A stretch of DNA of 64,000 nucleotides from Paralvinella palmiformis (Eukaryota > Annelida > Polychaeta > Terebellida > Alvinellidae), in assembly GCA_025642065.1 (NCBI GenBank), contig JAODUP010000356.1, positions 447,501-511,500 on the forward strand, read 5' to 3'. How positions within the stretch are numbered: the first letter of the stretch is position 1; each line of letters begins with the position of its first letter. Below the pieces are notes generated by a model. That model searched no databases, was not told the origin of the DNA, and saw only the letters and a program-made list of their open reading frames with translations. A program made the translations under genes and the position numbers. This document shows positions 1 to 10,499 of this stretch, one piece after another.

Positions 1-101
1 ATACTTAACATATATGATAAATATCAAAACATGTTATTGGGATTATATGCACCTAATGTAAGTGCCTTGATAAACCCTTCAGTGGTTGAGTATATATGTT
101 A

Positions 102-207
102 GAAGCCAAAGATGAAACACCCTTCAGATATGCCCACGGCGAGGTTCGAAGTCAGGTGGTAGTGATCATCTGTGAACCAACGCGCTACCCGTTAGAGCAC
201 GGAGACG

Positions 208-211
<4 letters not shown>
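102..211 (-). mobile_element. SINE-1 fragment (tRNA-like head)
   Basis: Minus-strand copy of the commonest short repeat here. It contains the box-B-like GGTTCGAA core (as seen on the plus strand), the CCAACGCGCTACC head segment and AAAGATGAAACACCCTTC of the body. The 3' half is missing. The head end abuts a (TA)n array directly. Confidence 0.7.

Positions 212-289
<78 letters not shown>
211..289. repeat. Compound microsatellite (TA)16 (TG)23
   Basis: Direct read of 32 bases of TA followed by 46 bases of TG. Short open frames across it are repeat translations (YIYI, CVCV) and are not genes. Confidence 0.97.
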
Positions 290-291
<2 letters not shown>

Positions 292-655
292 CAAATGGTT
301 AAATCCATTCAAGTCCTATTTGTGCGCCATAATTCCACTATTTGTTTTTCGGGGGCGGGGGGTTAAATTACCTAATGCTAAGTGCACGTGTTTTTGTAAA
401 CGTATGCGTTATATGTTTTTTGATTGGTCGATGTTACCAATGAAGTAAACATATACTGGTCACGTGACGTGACGCTTGACGCGTGCAGCTTGGCTGGCTC
501 AAGTTGTACCGTTTGCAAAACATTGCTCGTGCACGTGCCAAAATAAGTAGCGCGTAGTAATTGCAGGCATCGATGTACGAAAACTGCTGTATAGATAAAT
601 TATCGTAATATACCTCTGATAGCCATCCTCTATAGGTGCAAACCTTCTAAAATTT
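290..655. other. Unique AT-rich sequence, no gene seen
   Basis: No coding frame or repeat recognised. A CACGTGACGTGACG stretch near 461 combines an E-box and a CRE half-site; taken alone this is weak. Confidence 0.5.
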
Positions 656-722
656 TACTCACGCACTCACTCACTCACTCACTCAATCAATCAATCAATC
701 ACCATCTATCACTCACTCACTC
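656..722. repeat. (ACTC)n / (AATC)n microsatellite
   Basis: Tetranucleotide runs of CACT then AATC, then CACT again. The CACT motif matches the tail of SINE-2, but no SINE-2 body is seen beside it. Confidence 0.85.
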
Positions 723-745
723 TCCCTCCCCCCACACTGATAAGT

Positions 746-747
<2 letters not shown>

Positions 748-780
<33 letters not shown>
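748..780. repeat. (TA)n microsatellite
   Basis: Uninterrupted TA array of about 33 bases. Confidence 0.97.
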
Positions 781-784
<4 letters not shown>

Positions 785-925
785 CCAAACCGAAAAGCTG
801 CTCGTCAAAATCCCGTAGACTGATTTGTAGCCCAGACTTAATACCTAGATATAAGCTTATAGATGTATAGGTTTAGGGATGAGTGGGCTTATGGGAATAT
901 ACGTTTTAGCACTCTGAACTAATGT

Positions 926-929
<4 letters not shown>

Positions 930-969
<40 letters not shown>
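930..969. repeat. (TA)n microsatellite
   Basis: Uninterrupted TA array of about 40 bases, shortly upstream of a SINE-1 fragment. Confidence 0.97.
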
Positions 970-970
<1 letters not shown>

Positions 971-1039
971 CAAACACATCCCAGCATACAAATAGTTTCC
1001 ATGATTAGTCATCCGGTTATTGCATTCCCGATTCCTGAA

Positions 1040-1172
1040 TTTCGTAAGTTCAAATCTCGGCGTGGACGTATCTGAAGGGGTTTTCATCTTTGACTTCGCC
1101 TCATTACATTGGCAACTCGCTCGGCCCATTTAGCATACTTTGTGCACAAAAGTGGTCGTGTTGTGAAATGTA
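1040..1172 (+). mobile_element. SINE-1 fragment
   Basis: Plus-strand copy. It has the box-B-like GTTCAAATCTCGGCGTGG, then TCATCTTTGACTTCGCCTC and the body core CTCGGCCCATTTAGC, ending at GTGCACAAAAGTGG. The 5' head is too diverged to trace. Confidence 0.75.
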
Positions 1173-1282
1173 TTGCATTTCAAATATTATTTTTGGTTTT
1201 AGTGCATTTTCAAATATTAAGAAAATTACAAACGTGTACTTCAAAACGTGCACACGCCAGCCCGCCCGCCCGCACGCACGCA

Positions 1283-1314
1283 CATCATCATCATCATCAT
1301 CATCACATCATCAT
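1283..1314. repeat. (ATC)n microsatellite
   Basis: ATC run beside CGCC/CGCA tetranucleotides. (ATC)n is the tail type of SINE-1, so this may be a displaced remnant, although no continuity with the SINE at 1172 is visible. Confidence 0.85.
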
Positions 1315-1808
1315 CGGTAACATCCCTATATTAACACCATCATGTATATCCCTCCCCCCAATCATCGCCCTTCATCACTAAATAACCTCCGTCCTACATC
1401 CCTCGCTATAACTAATCGCCCATTCACTTCTAATCAAAGTCGTCCCCAACAAATTCCGGCCACTTTGCCCATTACCAATCGGCCTACGTCAAGTTGATAC
1501 CCGGCTAATATGGATCGAGGAGGGTCTTTATGCCATAACAACCGGCGTTTAAAGATCGTCCCCTTGTGTATCGTACACCACTTATTTTTAGGGCGGCATA
1601 GATGTGGCGTGTGGCCATATATTGATGACGTACGTTCTTGGTAACAAAATGATTTTCCATTCAGCCCCAACAATATTTACGCTAGGAAAAAACATGGCGA
1701 ATCGATGTTAGTGGTTTGTCAGTGGGGACAGGGGTACGACGAGCGAGTGGGGGAAGTGGGGGAGCAGTTTAGCGTTTATCAGTATTTGCATTCGTATGCG
1801 AGCCAGCA
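1315..1808. other. Unique sequence, no gene seen
   Basis: Open frames on both strands are short (under 80 codons) with no recognisable motif. Confidence 0.5.
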
Positions 1809-1809
1809 T

Positions 1810-1858
<49 letters not shown>

Positions 1859-1925
1859 ACGCATGTGCGCACGCAGGTGTTTTTCTTTGTGTGTGTGTGT
1901 GTGTGTGTATGCGCGCGTGCGTGTG
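1809..1925. repeat. Compound (TA)n (GT)n (GT)n microsatellite
   Basis: TA array, then two GT arrays separated by a CGCA-rich spacer. Long frames of 105 to 162 codons here run through the repeat and are artefacts. Confidence 0.95.
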
Positions 1926-2650
1926 TCTCGGCTGTTTGTACCAATTTAGAATCGCCACCTATATTTTGTATTACGTGTCTGCGCATGCGAACACCAGTAG
2001 ATGCACGTTCGTCTGTTGTGTTCATAGATGTACTGTTTTTTGTTGGTGGGAATACTCTTGTAAATGCACAGTCTTTCTATTACGCATGTGGAAGATTTTG
2101 CGCACGACGGGCATTCCGAATACATCTACATCCTCTGCGCGGAAACGTACGGGCCCGTAAGTGCACATCATTTCTATGTCAGGATGCACGTGCACCATAT
2201 CGCGTACGAGTATCCATTCCGAACACACCCACATATGTCACATATGGAATTCAGTTGTCAATATTAGTGTCCCAACATAGTTAGACAGGCAGCATGCTGC
2301 TAGAATGAGAGCGGAGTATCTACGTCGTGGAATCCGAACAGGGGAGGGGGAAATTCCGCATTTCGATGGGCGGGGGAATCCTGCTATGTTTTAGTCACGC
2401 TATATTTTAGTCACATTGTTTGTGTATAAACGCCATGCATGTTGATGTTCACCGGAAAAAACCTAGAAGGATGGTTGTAGGCTCCCCCCCCCCCCGCGAG
2501 TCCCAATCTTACGCGAATCATTTTGATCCGCCATTGACCCATAAATAGATAGCGTACTGTTGATATAGTTAATGAACGGTATAAGTGTTATTAGCTGTCA
2601 TATTGACAACACCTTAGGATGGGCGGAGATTATATATTGGTGTGACGTCA
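1926..2650. other. Unique sequence, no gene seen
   Basis: Includes a poly-C run near 2487. Overlapping short frames exist on both strands, but none carries a motif or flanking splice pattern that I would defend. Confidence 0.5.

Positions 2651-2651
<1 letters not shown>

Positions 2652-2684
<33 letters not shown>
2652..2684. repeat. (TA)n microsatellite
   Basis: TA array of about 33 bases, 14 bases before a minisatellite. Confidence 0.97.
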
Positions 2685-2686
<2 letters not shown>

Positions 2687-2697
2687 TTAACGGCAAG

Positions 2698-2978
2698 GTG
2701 TGGAGGTTGAGTTGGCTGATGCAATGTTGACTGGTTGAATAGACTCAGGAATATGGAGGTTGAGTGAACTGAGTTATCTGCAGGTTCAGTAGGGTGAGGT
2801 ATTTTCAGGTTAAATGAGCTAACGTTTGTGTAAGTTGAGTAGACCGAGGTGTATGCAGGCTGAGTGGACTGAGGTATGCGAAGATTGAATGTACTGAGGT
2901 ACGTAGAGTTTGAGTGGACTGAGGTATGTGAAGGTTGAGTGGACTAATGTATGTGAAGGTTGAGTGGACTGAGGTATA
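2698..2978. repeat. 25-bp minisatellite, about 11 units
   Basis: Tandem units close to GGTTGAGTGGACTGAGGTAT plus GTGAA. Units are diverged at the left and cleaner at the right, where two successive units are nearly identical. Confidence 0.88.
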
Positions 2979-3231
2979 GCAATGGTTTAAGGTGGCTGAG
3001 CCCCATTAAGGATGAAATGCGTTGTTACAACTTCTAACGGTAGTAACCAGATTCGAACTCAGAATCAAGTATATACATGTAAGTGTCAAACGCATACGAT
3101 GTCAATATGTTTCATTCTCGGACGTGACATTAAATCCGTTACTGATTGTATATAAATCCGGAAACACGAGCCGACTAGAACCTGGATCAAGGAGATCCTA
3201 ACAAATTCCTGACAACCCGCTTTCCGTCACC

Positions 3232-3280
3232 TGACGACGTCATATAGATGCAACCGTCGTCATTTGACGTGGCTGACGTA
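3232..3280. promoter_or_regulatory. Cluster of TGACG (CRE-like) motifs
   Basis: TGACGACGTCA, then GTCGTCA, TTGACGT and CTGACGTA within about 50 bases, in both orientations. CREB/ATF proteins bind TGACGTCA-type sites. No transcript start or coding exon is visible nearby, so function is unproven. Confidence 0.25.
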
Positions 3281-3547
3281 AAGAGGTGTCAGACAATGCC
3301 TAGCCACGTCCGATATTAGTGTAGGCAATGCAGGTATCATTCCGGATTAACTGCTCCGAGAAACGAAGTAAGGCAAACGGATCTCTGGATGTGTCCGGAA
3401 GACGAACCAGCAGCCGCAGACCGAACATCGACTGTAAACCCGACAAATATTCGCGTATATTAAAGTTCGCGTTTTAGCTCTGTAGGCGAGTTGGCAGCCA
3501 TCATTAAAGTTTAAATTTCTACCGCAAACTCCTTAAACAGCTTTTGG

Positions 3548-3740
3548 TGGATGATGATGATGATGATGATGATAGATGTTTTACGGCAAGTTTTGATCAC
3601 AAGGTAGGATAAATGGGCCGAGCGACCTCCAAAAGTAATGAAGCGAAGTCAAAGATGAAACACCCTTCAGATATGCTCACGCCGAAATTCGAACTAAGGC
3701 GGTAGCGATCTGTGATCCAACACGCTACTAAGGAGGCGCC
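3548..3740 (-). mobile_element. Full-length SINE-1 with 15-bp target-site duplication
   Basis: Read on the minus strand: tRNA-like head, box-B-like region, body with CGCTCGGCCCATTTATCC, then CGTAAAACATC and an (ATC)n tail, seen as (GATGAT)n on the plus strand. The flanks TTAAACAGCTTTTGG (3533-3547) and TTAAACAGGTTTTGG (3741-3755) differ at one base and are a credible target-site duplication. This fixes both ends of the element. Confidence 0.88.
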
Positions 3741-3744
3741 TTAA

Positions 3745-3802
3745 ACAGGTTTTGGACAGTCCAACAGGTTTTGGACAATCCCACAAGTTTTGGACGGTCT
3801 CT
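3745..3802. repeat. Short tandem repeat, about 19 bp x 3
   Basis: Three units of AACAGGTTTTGGACAGTCC type. The first unit overlaps the SINE target duplication, so the SINE may have landed in or seeded this repeat. Confidence 0.7.
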
Positions 3803-4549
3803 GTTAAATAATAAATAATTTCATTACGATGTTAGTTCGATAACACCATGCTCCCGAAAGCTTCCATATATGGTAGTATGGGGGGTGGCATTATACAATA
3901 AATTAGATATAGAAAATGTAAAAAATTAGTGGCTAAATTAGTATGTAATGAGGACATTTTTAATTATATTTGTAGCTAGTTTTAGGTGATAATGCGTCAC
4001 ATAATTTGACCTCCTCCCAGTACACTAAGCGTTCAGCACTTTTGCGTGGGCGATAATTAACGAATCACGGCACCTGAAGTCATTTTCTAACTAGTGATTA
4101 TTTTCGAGACGGATATCAGAATTGGCGAGCGTAGACTTGTTTGGCAGGTTTTAATAGACTTTAAAAATGACTGAATAAGACGAACGTGAACACTCCCTAG
4201 TTTACAGTAAATGTCGTTAGAGCAGTAATGGGGACAATTATTTATCTATAATGTCGTCTTGAATGTCGCCTGCTGCTTCTTACGCTGGGCAGGAATATTT
4301 AAAAAACAAACCATTTACGACACATAAAAAAAACAATTTGTAAATTTTATATATTTTGGTAAATCTCTATGTTTTGTAAATCTTAAGAAATAAAACATTT
4401 ACAAACTGTTCTCTAATTGTTATTATTCCCCAATTTGTTACTGATGTGTAATAGTATTGACTGTGTAACTGGTCGCCATTTTTTTTGTGTGTGTGAAGCG
4501 AACCAAGAGGTTTTCTTTGGAACAAGAGATTGATAAAATTCGTCACAAA
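3803..4549. other. AT-rich unique sequence, no gene seen
   Basis: No frame, repeat or motif I can support. Confidence 0.5.
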
Positions 4550-4740
4550 CAATCTCCTATACATAGACGTTATATCTGTAAACTTCATCCTTCTCAACCA
4601 ATCTTAAGTGAACTATTTAGTAATGTTCCGCCCCACCACCCTCCCGCCATATATGTCGTAAATGGTTATTAAAACCTTCCTGTCTAGAGTAACATACAGT
4701 GCATATACAAAACCACATTATGCTTGCGTTTGTTTGCTTG
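4550..4740 (+). repeat. Dispersed repeat R3, copy 1
   Basis: Shares AATCTCCTATA, TGTAAACTT, ATCCTTCTCAA, TAGTAATG and GTCTAGAGTAA in the same order with 6716-6880. Both copies run into TG/TA-rich sequence at the right end. Family unknown. Confidence 0.7.
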
Positions 4741-4774
4741 TGCGTTTGTGTGTTTGTTTGTGTCTGTATACAAT

Positions 4775-4776
<2 letters not shown>

Positions 4777-4811
<35 letters not shown>

Positions 4812-4920
4812 TTTATATATGCGCGTATGTATGTATGTGTGTGTCTGTGTGTGTGTGTGCGTGCGCGTGTGGGTGCATACGTGCGTGTGTGCGTATGTGC
4901 GTACGCTTATACAATGGTAT
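4777..4920. repeat. Compound TA / GT / GTGC microsatellite
   Basis: TA array (4777-4804) followed by GT, GTAT and GTGC runs. Several frames cross it in all three plus-strand phases, which marks them as spurious. Confidence 0.95.
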
Positions 4921-4929
4921 ATACATGGG

Positions 4930-6225
4930 TGTATTTGAGAAGATAGAGGGTGACAGAATATAGACACGGTGGCCGTGAGAAGACAAAGCCTGGTGTGAGA
5001 AGTAAATAGCGAGAACGCGTGGAACGAAGCCGGGATATTGTAGTATATGGGGAACAGAATTCGTATACTTCGTTTAAACCGACACCTTACGAATTGGACT
5101 ATTGATTGAACTAGGAGGATAAAGGCAGCTCCATCCGGATCGCTAAACGGACTGAGAAAAGGTGTCAACCTCCACTGGGATCCAGCTAACACGTGATCGA
5201 GTAACACTTCCAATATGTGCTGGGTGTGCTCGGCCCCGCCGCGAGCAGCTGTCCCACATTTCCGGTGACCGAGTTGCACCGCTGAGCAGCTGCAATAGAC
5301 CACCGGGGCGATGATGTAGAGCGGGAACTGGGGCGTTATTCGGCACTTAGACCAGTTCGTGACCAGTTCGGTTCGTTGTCCATTTCTCGGACTGAGCAGA
5401 TATACACCACGAGAGAGAGAGAGAGTTAGTGATCAGGTGGGTGGGCGAGTGGGTTGGTGGGTGGCTCGAGTGTTAACTGGGTGAGCAGATTCTAATCTCG
5501 CCGCCAATCTCTCTCTCTGCCACTGACGCTAATTCTAACGGTAACGCTAATTGCACAACTGACACCGGTTCTAGTATTTCAAACGTAAAACTTGATGGCA
5601 GGTTTAAACGAACTTCAACAATAACTCTTGTCCCAATGCCGTAATGTCGACATTAAACCAGACAGCGAAGTTAACTGACTTAATTTTACACCTGGAGCGT
5701 GATTTCGTGACAATTAGTTCGTTAACGGTGCGAGAATTGATGTAATGACGTGAAGGTGAAAACCAGCGCAGTTAAATCCCGACAAAAGGTTTTCCTCCCC
5801 AACCTGTTTTTCACCGCCCATTCCTAATTCCGCACCAAAATCAGGTCACCCGGGAGGTTCCATATGACGTCATCGGGACTTTTCTCGAATATGTCAAGGA
5901 CGTTTAGGGATAAACCCTGCGGTGAGGCGTCGGAAAATCTGCCGCTTACTGCACTGAAAATTAGCGCTGCATCATTCGATTACAGAATTATGAAAGTTTG
6001 CTGTTGTGTTTGATATTTGACTCGTTTTTATAAAAGATGGCGTGATTTTAGTTGTTTACAACGCTGTGGCAAGTTCGAGCTGGAATTTATTTGAATGAAA
6101 CGGAAAAGGCAGCTGATTGGTTGTGAATAGTCACGCGTACGTTCTTGTATAGTTGCAGCGTCGTCTCTAGACGTGTTTGCCGAGGGAAGTTCCGAAGGTA
6201 GATTAATCAAAGAAATGCAAATCTA
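4930..6225. other. Unique sequence, no gene seen
   Basis: Contains a GC-richer patch at about 5100-5350 with a short minus-strand frame lacking any recognised motif, and a GA run at 5411-5425. Confidence 0.45.
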
Positions 6226-6341
6226 CCCAAAGATGATGATTGACGATTGATGTGTTTTACGGGTAAGCCCGCGCCGACATTCGTGCTCAGATGATAGTGA
6301 TCTGTGGTCCAACGCGCTACCAACTGGAACACGGAGGCGCC
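6226..6341 (-). mobile_element. SINE-1 with internal deletion
   Basis: Tail (GATGAT and GTTTTACGG on the plus strand) joins directly to the head region (CCGCGCCGACATTCG to GGAGGCGCC). The whole GAGCGACCTCC / AAAGATGAAACACC body is absent. Head and tail are otherwise well kept. Confidence 0.75.
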
Positions 6342-6715
6342 CCCATATACTCAAGGAGAAACGTAGATCTTGATATATACCTAAGGCAACCCGAGTATCT
6401 GCCTGTGGATCAGTTGGGGTAGTTAATGAGTTCGAAGATGGCAGCTATTGTTGATGTGTGTATATTTGCGCCCAACGCATTTAATTAAGTAACGAATCAT
6501 TAACAGTTTCGTAAAAGGTGAGAAATTTCGCAAAAAACTGCACCTGGTCTGATTTTAACATCAGACATCAATCATACTCGCTACATGTTATAAATTTTAA
6601 ACATTAACCCCGACAGGAATTCTAAACACTAAAGTTGGGTGTATAACGTACGTTAAAACAAAATCTATTCTAGATCAGACATCGATCTGATCTCTACTAA
6701 TTATAGCACTAACAC

Positions 6716-6880
6716 TAATCTCCTATATAAATGCTATATTTGTAAACTTAATCCTTCTCAAATAATCTTAATTGGAAAATCTAGTAATGGTGCAGCCTCC
6801 CCCCCCCCCCATTATGTTGTACATTTTTCAGTCTAGAGTAAGATACAGCACACACATGTGTGTTTGTTTGTATGTGTGTG
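6716..6880 (+). repeat. Dispersed repeat R3, copy 2
   Basis: Direct-orientation relative of 4550-4740, about 2.2 kb downstream, with a poly-C expansion at 6798-6810 where copy 1 has CCCCACCACCCTCCC. Confidence 0.7.
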
Positions 6881-6899
6881 TGTTCTAAGTATACACTGT

Positions 6900-7130
6900 A
6901 AATTTGATGTTTAGCTTTTAAACACTTTTCTAAGCACATAGTTTACCTTAACGTTTTAAACATGTTTAATGCTAGACATGTCAAAATTTTCACACGATGT
7001 TTAGAAAAGTGTTCACATGTTTAAAATTACAAAGTGCTTAGAAATGTGTTTACGTGTTTAGCGTTGCATGTGCTTAGCTATATGGTTAGATGTTTAGGTT
7101 ATTTAGATGTTTAGAAAAGTGTTCACATGT
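6900..7130. repeat. Degenerate inverted and tandem GTTTAG-rich repeat
   Basis: GATGTTTAGAAAAGTGTTCA occurs near 6999 and again near 7106. Its inverse AACACTTTTCTAA lies near 6922. The stretch is built from variants of GTTTAG and GTGCTTAG and could fold on itself. Confidence 0.6.
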
Positions 7131-7135
7131 ATAGT

Positions 7136-7510
7136 TTGGACCACAGTAAATCTCTGCTAAATGTAAACTGTGGTGTCAAAGTAGTTATCATATCTATGTA
7201 GTAATGCTTCCGCCTTTTGTACGTAGCCTGCATGTAGCCGCTTTCCTGTGGGCGTGACATATTTGTCGCGTACGAAAAGCGAATTAGCTGATCCCCACAG
7301 ACTGATGAGTAGACCAGACACATGTATGGGTATCCGTATATATGCATCGATATGTGGAGGTATAGAATATTTTATATTTAGATTGATGTACATGTATGTA
7401 TAATTGTATTTATGTATATATTTATGGAGGTGTAGGTCTCAAAGTATGTTTAGATGTTGACGTTCTGAGCCAGTACCACTATATATGTATCCTAACACAC
7501 ACACACACAC
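7136..7510 (-). mobile_element. Dispersed repeat R1, copy A
   Basis: On the minus strand it begins with (GT)n and TTAGGATACATATA, then TCTGGTCTACTCATCAG, TTCGCTTTTCGTACGCGAC and AAATATGTCACGCC. It matches 29234-29710 and 48435-48921 but lacks about 70 bp present in both. Two overlapping frames stay open, one giving SANSLFVRDKYVTPTGKR and the other QLIRFSYATNMSR. Confidence 0.8.
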
Positions 7511-7835
7511 GAAAGAGAGAGACGGAGGCTGTCCTCTGGACATCCTTCTGCTGTGTATATCATTGGTTAGGCTGTGAATCATTGTCTTTTATCGGTAAAC
7601 TTGAATTATCTCAACGGACCCGGGAGTATTATCAACACAAGTCACCATTCCTTGATTATCGAGTATACTGAGGTATGTCAGTTATCAATTCATCAATTCA
7701 CACTGTTATTGGTACTAGTCGAGACTCGAACCTGGAAGACCATATTATTATCGAATACCAAGTCCAGTGCCATGACCTAGGTACGTTATGGCATTGTGCC
7801 TTAGAGGACTACCTCAAATAAGGAAAGCTGCTTAA

Positions 7836-7920
7836 TGGTGAGTGAGTGAAAAAAATTGAGAAGATGAAAGAAAACATCCCACATATACAGGTGACCCTGA
7901 GATTCGAAACCGAACATACG

Positions 7921-7924
<4 letters not shown>
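7836..7924 (-). mobile_element. SINE-2 fragment
   Basis: Plus strand reads GTGAGTGAGTG, then GAAAACATCCCACATATACAGG and a GAGATTCGAAACC box-B-like segment. This is SINE-2 in minus orientation, head truncated at a (TA)n array. Confidence 0.6.

Positions 7925-7957
<33 letters not shown>
7925..7957. repeat. (TA)n microsatellite
   Basis: About 33 bases of TA directly abutting the SINE-2 fragment. Confidence 0.97.
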
Positions 7958-7959
<2 letters not shown>

Positions 7960-8328
7960 CCTTTCAGCAGATACCGGATCGTGTTCTTGGGTATCCGAAA
8001 TCGACCCCGAATTCCAGGACATTTCAGATCCTGCTTCATCCACGTATCTTCAGCATTCAATCCGCGACGCGGCAAAGTTCGTTTACGAAACCAATTAATT
8101 TGCATAACAGAGACACCTGGTGACCTACATCCGTGTAGGTGGCTGTTTAATGAGAATTGGATTTTTATGGACAAGAAATCCAGTGAACGTTTTGTGTCTC
8201 TCGTCTCTCGTCTTTGTATCGAATTAGACACAATCGAAAGCTTATCGTCTACGAGTAGGAAAAAAATGTTTTTGAAGTACTCTGTCGCACCAGGTAATTT
8301 AATAATTAATAGAGTCGAATTATGGTGA
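7958..8328 (+). other. Open but unrecognised frame
   Basis: A plus-strand frame stays open from before the TA array to 8328. The part after the array is not low-complexity (about 118 codons) but shows no motif, and its upstream start lies within SINE-2 sequence. Probably chance openness. Confidence 0.15.
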
Positions 8329-8361
8329 CTGCTAATGTTTAGTGGAAAGCTCTCAGGATTT

Positions 8362-8363
<2 letters not shown>

Positions 8364-8404
<41 letters not shown>

Positions 8405-8500
8405 AACACACACACACGCACACACCAAAGTATGGTATCATATATCTGGAGGGTTTGAGAGAATATATATGTGTGTGTGTGTGTGTGTCTTATTGGTTGT

Positions 8501-8535
<35 letters not shown>
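8364..8535. repeat. Compound microsatellites (TA)n, (CA)n, (GT)n, (TA)n
   Basis: TA at 8364-8397, CA-rich to 8425, GT at 8471-8488, TA at 8502-8535. The TA-CA and GT-TA halves are inverted with respect to each other. Confidence 0.93.
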
Positions 8536-8538
<3 letters not shown>

Positions 8539-8658
8539 AGCATAATTATCTGGATTTCGAAAGACACTTGTTCCGGATTACATGAGGAGAGACAATATTC
8601 TATTATGACGCTGATATATTGTTGGTAACTGATTATGTGATAATTATGGACCTCCCCC

Positions 8659-8659
8659 C

Positions 8660-8712
<53 letters not shown>

Positions 8713-8747
8713 CTGACAGAGAGAGAGAGAGAGGGAGAGAGAGAGGA
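8659..8747. repeat. (TC)n (TA)n (GA)n palindromic microsatellite
   Basis: A TC array (8659-8681), TA array to 8710, a short spacer and a GA-rich array to 8747. TC and GA arms are complementary in inverted order, so one strand could form a hairpin. Confidence 0.93.
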
Positions 8748-9063
8748 GCTCTTACGGTACTGTATAGCTGTTAAATGTGTTTACCATATGTATAACGTGG
8801 TATGTGTTATATATCGTAACATACATAACATCGTCTTGTTTTCAAACACCGAAATAAAAACACACAACGGATAGAAAGAAAAATAAGGGCGTGGCTTAAC
8901 GGAAACTCGGGACTATCAATTAAAGGTTCTCCAATATTTTTATTGGTTCATATATTGACGATTGACTCAGTGACTTGTATTAAAAAGTTGTATTTATTTG
9001 GATAATAATATGTTCTAATGAGCTACATCTATGTGTCTGTATATATTTGTATCTATCTCTTTA

Positions 9064-9064
<1 letters not shown>
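8748..9064. other. AT-rich unique sequence, no gene seen
   Basis: No coding frame or repeat found. Confidence 0.5.
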
Positions 9065-9094
<30 letters not shown>

Positions 9095-9199
9095 TTCTTT
9101 CTCTCTTTATTTTCCCATCCCCTCTCTCTCTCCCTATCTCTGGTTAATTACACATGTTAGTCTATTAAATTTACATTATTATTATTATTATTATTATAA
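9065..9199. repeat. (TGTC)n, TC-rich and (ATT)n microsatellites
   Basis: TGTC run at 9065-9094, CT-rich patch, then ATT run 9174-9199. Confidence 0.92.
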
Positions 9200-9340
9200 T
9201 AAATGATACTCGACCACATGAACCCATCTCGAGTGCCACACACTCTACGAACCAGGCCATTTATATAGAAATTATAAGTGAAAATATCGTCGATAGAAAA
9301 TCATCTGATTATCTAATCTAGTTCCATCTCGATACATACA

Positions 9341-9343
<3 letters not shown>

Positions 9344-9413
<70 letters not shown>

Positions 9414-9414
9414 A
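9344..9414. repeat. (TA)n (GA)n poly-G compound array
   Basis: TA 9344-9376, GA to about 9406, then a G run. Confidence 0.95.
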
Positions 9415-9679
9415 GTCAGATCGGTTTCATAAAGAGGAACATATTCTCTATATAGTCAGCCAATGGTAGTCATTTGTAAGTATGGACGAACACCAAGGTT
9501 GTCTAACTCCTGTAAACAACTTACTACGGAAAGTAGAAGATAAACAAACATCTAGACTTGTCGGGAGCTGATCCTGAACGGTAGACTGACTGATGGGATA
9601 TATAATATGTCTTCGCCGTAGTATCAGATGTTGCCAGCTTATTGGCACTTCTCTATACCCTTCTGACGAAATGGGGTGA

Positions 9680-9772
9680 CGGAGTGAAAGATGAAACATC
9701 TATCAGACATAGTCCAGCTGGGGTTTGAACCCAGATGCTAGGAGTACGTGGCTAAGCGCGTTACTAGGTGTG
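9680..9772 (-). mobile_element. SINE-1 head fragment, variant subfamily
   Basis: Plus strand shows GAAAGATGAAACATC, then GGGGTTTGAACCCAGATGCTA and TGGCTAAGCGCG. It matches the subfamily at 35117-35297 (GGGTTTGAACCCAGGCGCTA). The body 3' of GATGAAAC is missing. Confidence 0.65.
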
Positions 9773-9807
9773 GTTGGCCTTGGGAATGCTCATACTAACA
9801 TACATTT

Positions 9808-10146
9808 ATCATCATCATCGACATCATCATCGTAATAATAATAATCACGATCATTATTATCATCACTGATATCGTGATTATCATTAATAAAAGTCTTGTA
9901 AATAAAACATCAAGCTTTAACAAATATGAAAGTGATATTAGTAGATTAACTCTTAAGAGGCTACTAAAAGAAAATCAATCTAAATCAACCAATCCATAGA
10001 TCAATCGGTCAATCAAGCAATCAATCAATCAATCATTCAAACGAGCAAACATTAATAATAATAATAATAATAATCAATATTAATAACAATAATGATAATA
10101 ATAATAAAAATTATTATTATAGTAATAATAATTATAATAATAATGT
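9808..10146. repeat. Patchy (ATC)n, (AATC)n and (AAT)n simple repeats
   Basis: ATC and AAT runs at 9808-9870, AATC at 10012-10036, AAT/ATT at 10050-10146, with unique AT-rich DNA between. Confidence 0.85.
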
Positions 10147-10499
10147 ATTAACTTACCAGTTAATAAATAGTCCTTCGAGGCAGAGGTCTATCTAAATCTC
10201 CGGAACCTCTATCTCTCGTAATCCTTCTCCGGATAGCCACCAGCCTGTAATTTAACAAATCCCGGAGGACGTAATCCTCAGCGCGCGATCCTCAGCGCGC
10301 TCTATCGCATACTCACACACGCATACACGCATACACACCCACAGGCACACACTCGGTGTAGGCATACTCGGTGTTAACAGCAAGGCCACTGTGTATCAGA
10401 AACTAGCCGGCGATATAATAACAACAACAAGAACAACACGTTACACGTAATATAACAAACATGGCTCCTCTTGACCACGTTCAGCTACAAGTGACCAGT

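Noticed and set aside
3020..3105. tRNA-like box B (CCAGATTCGAACTC) as another SINE
   Set aside because: No SINE body beside it; too short to assign.
4550..6880. LTR retrotransposon with R3 as terminal repeats
   Set aside because: No gag, protease, RT or primer-binding site between the copies, and the ends lack TG...CA structure.
7690..7790. tRNA-like segment (GAGACTCGAACCTGG)
   Set aside because: Fits a minus-strand SINE head only loosely; no body or tail seen.
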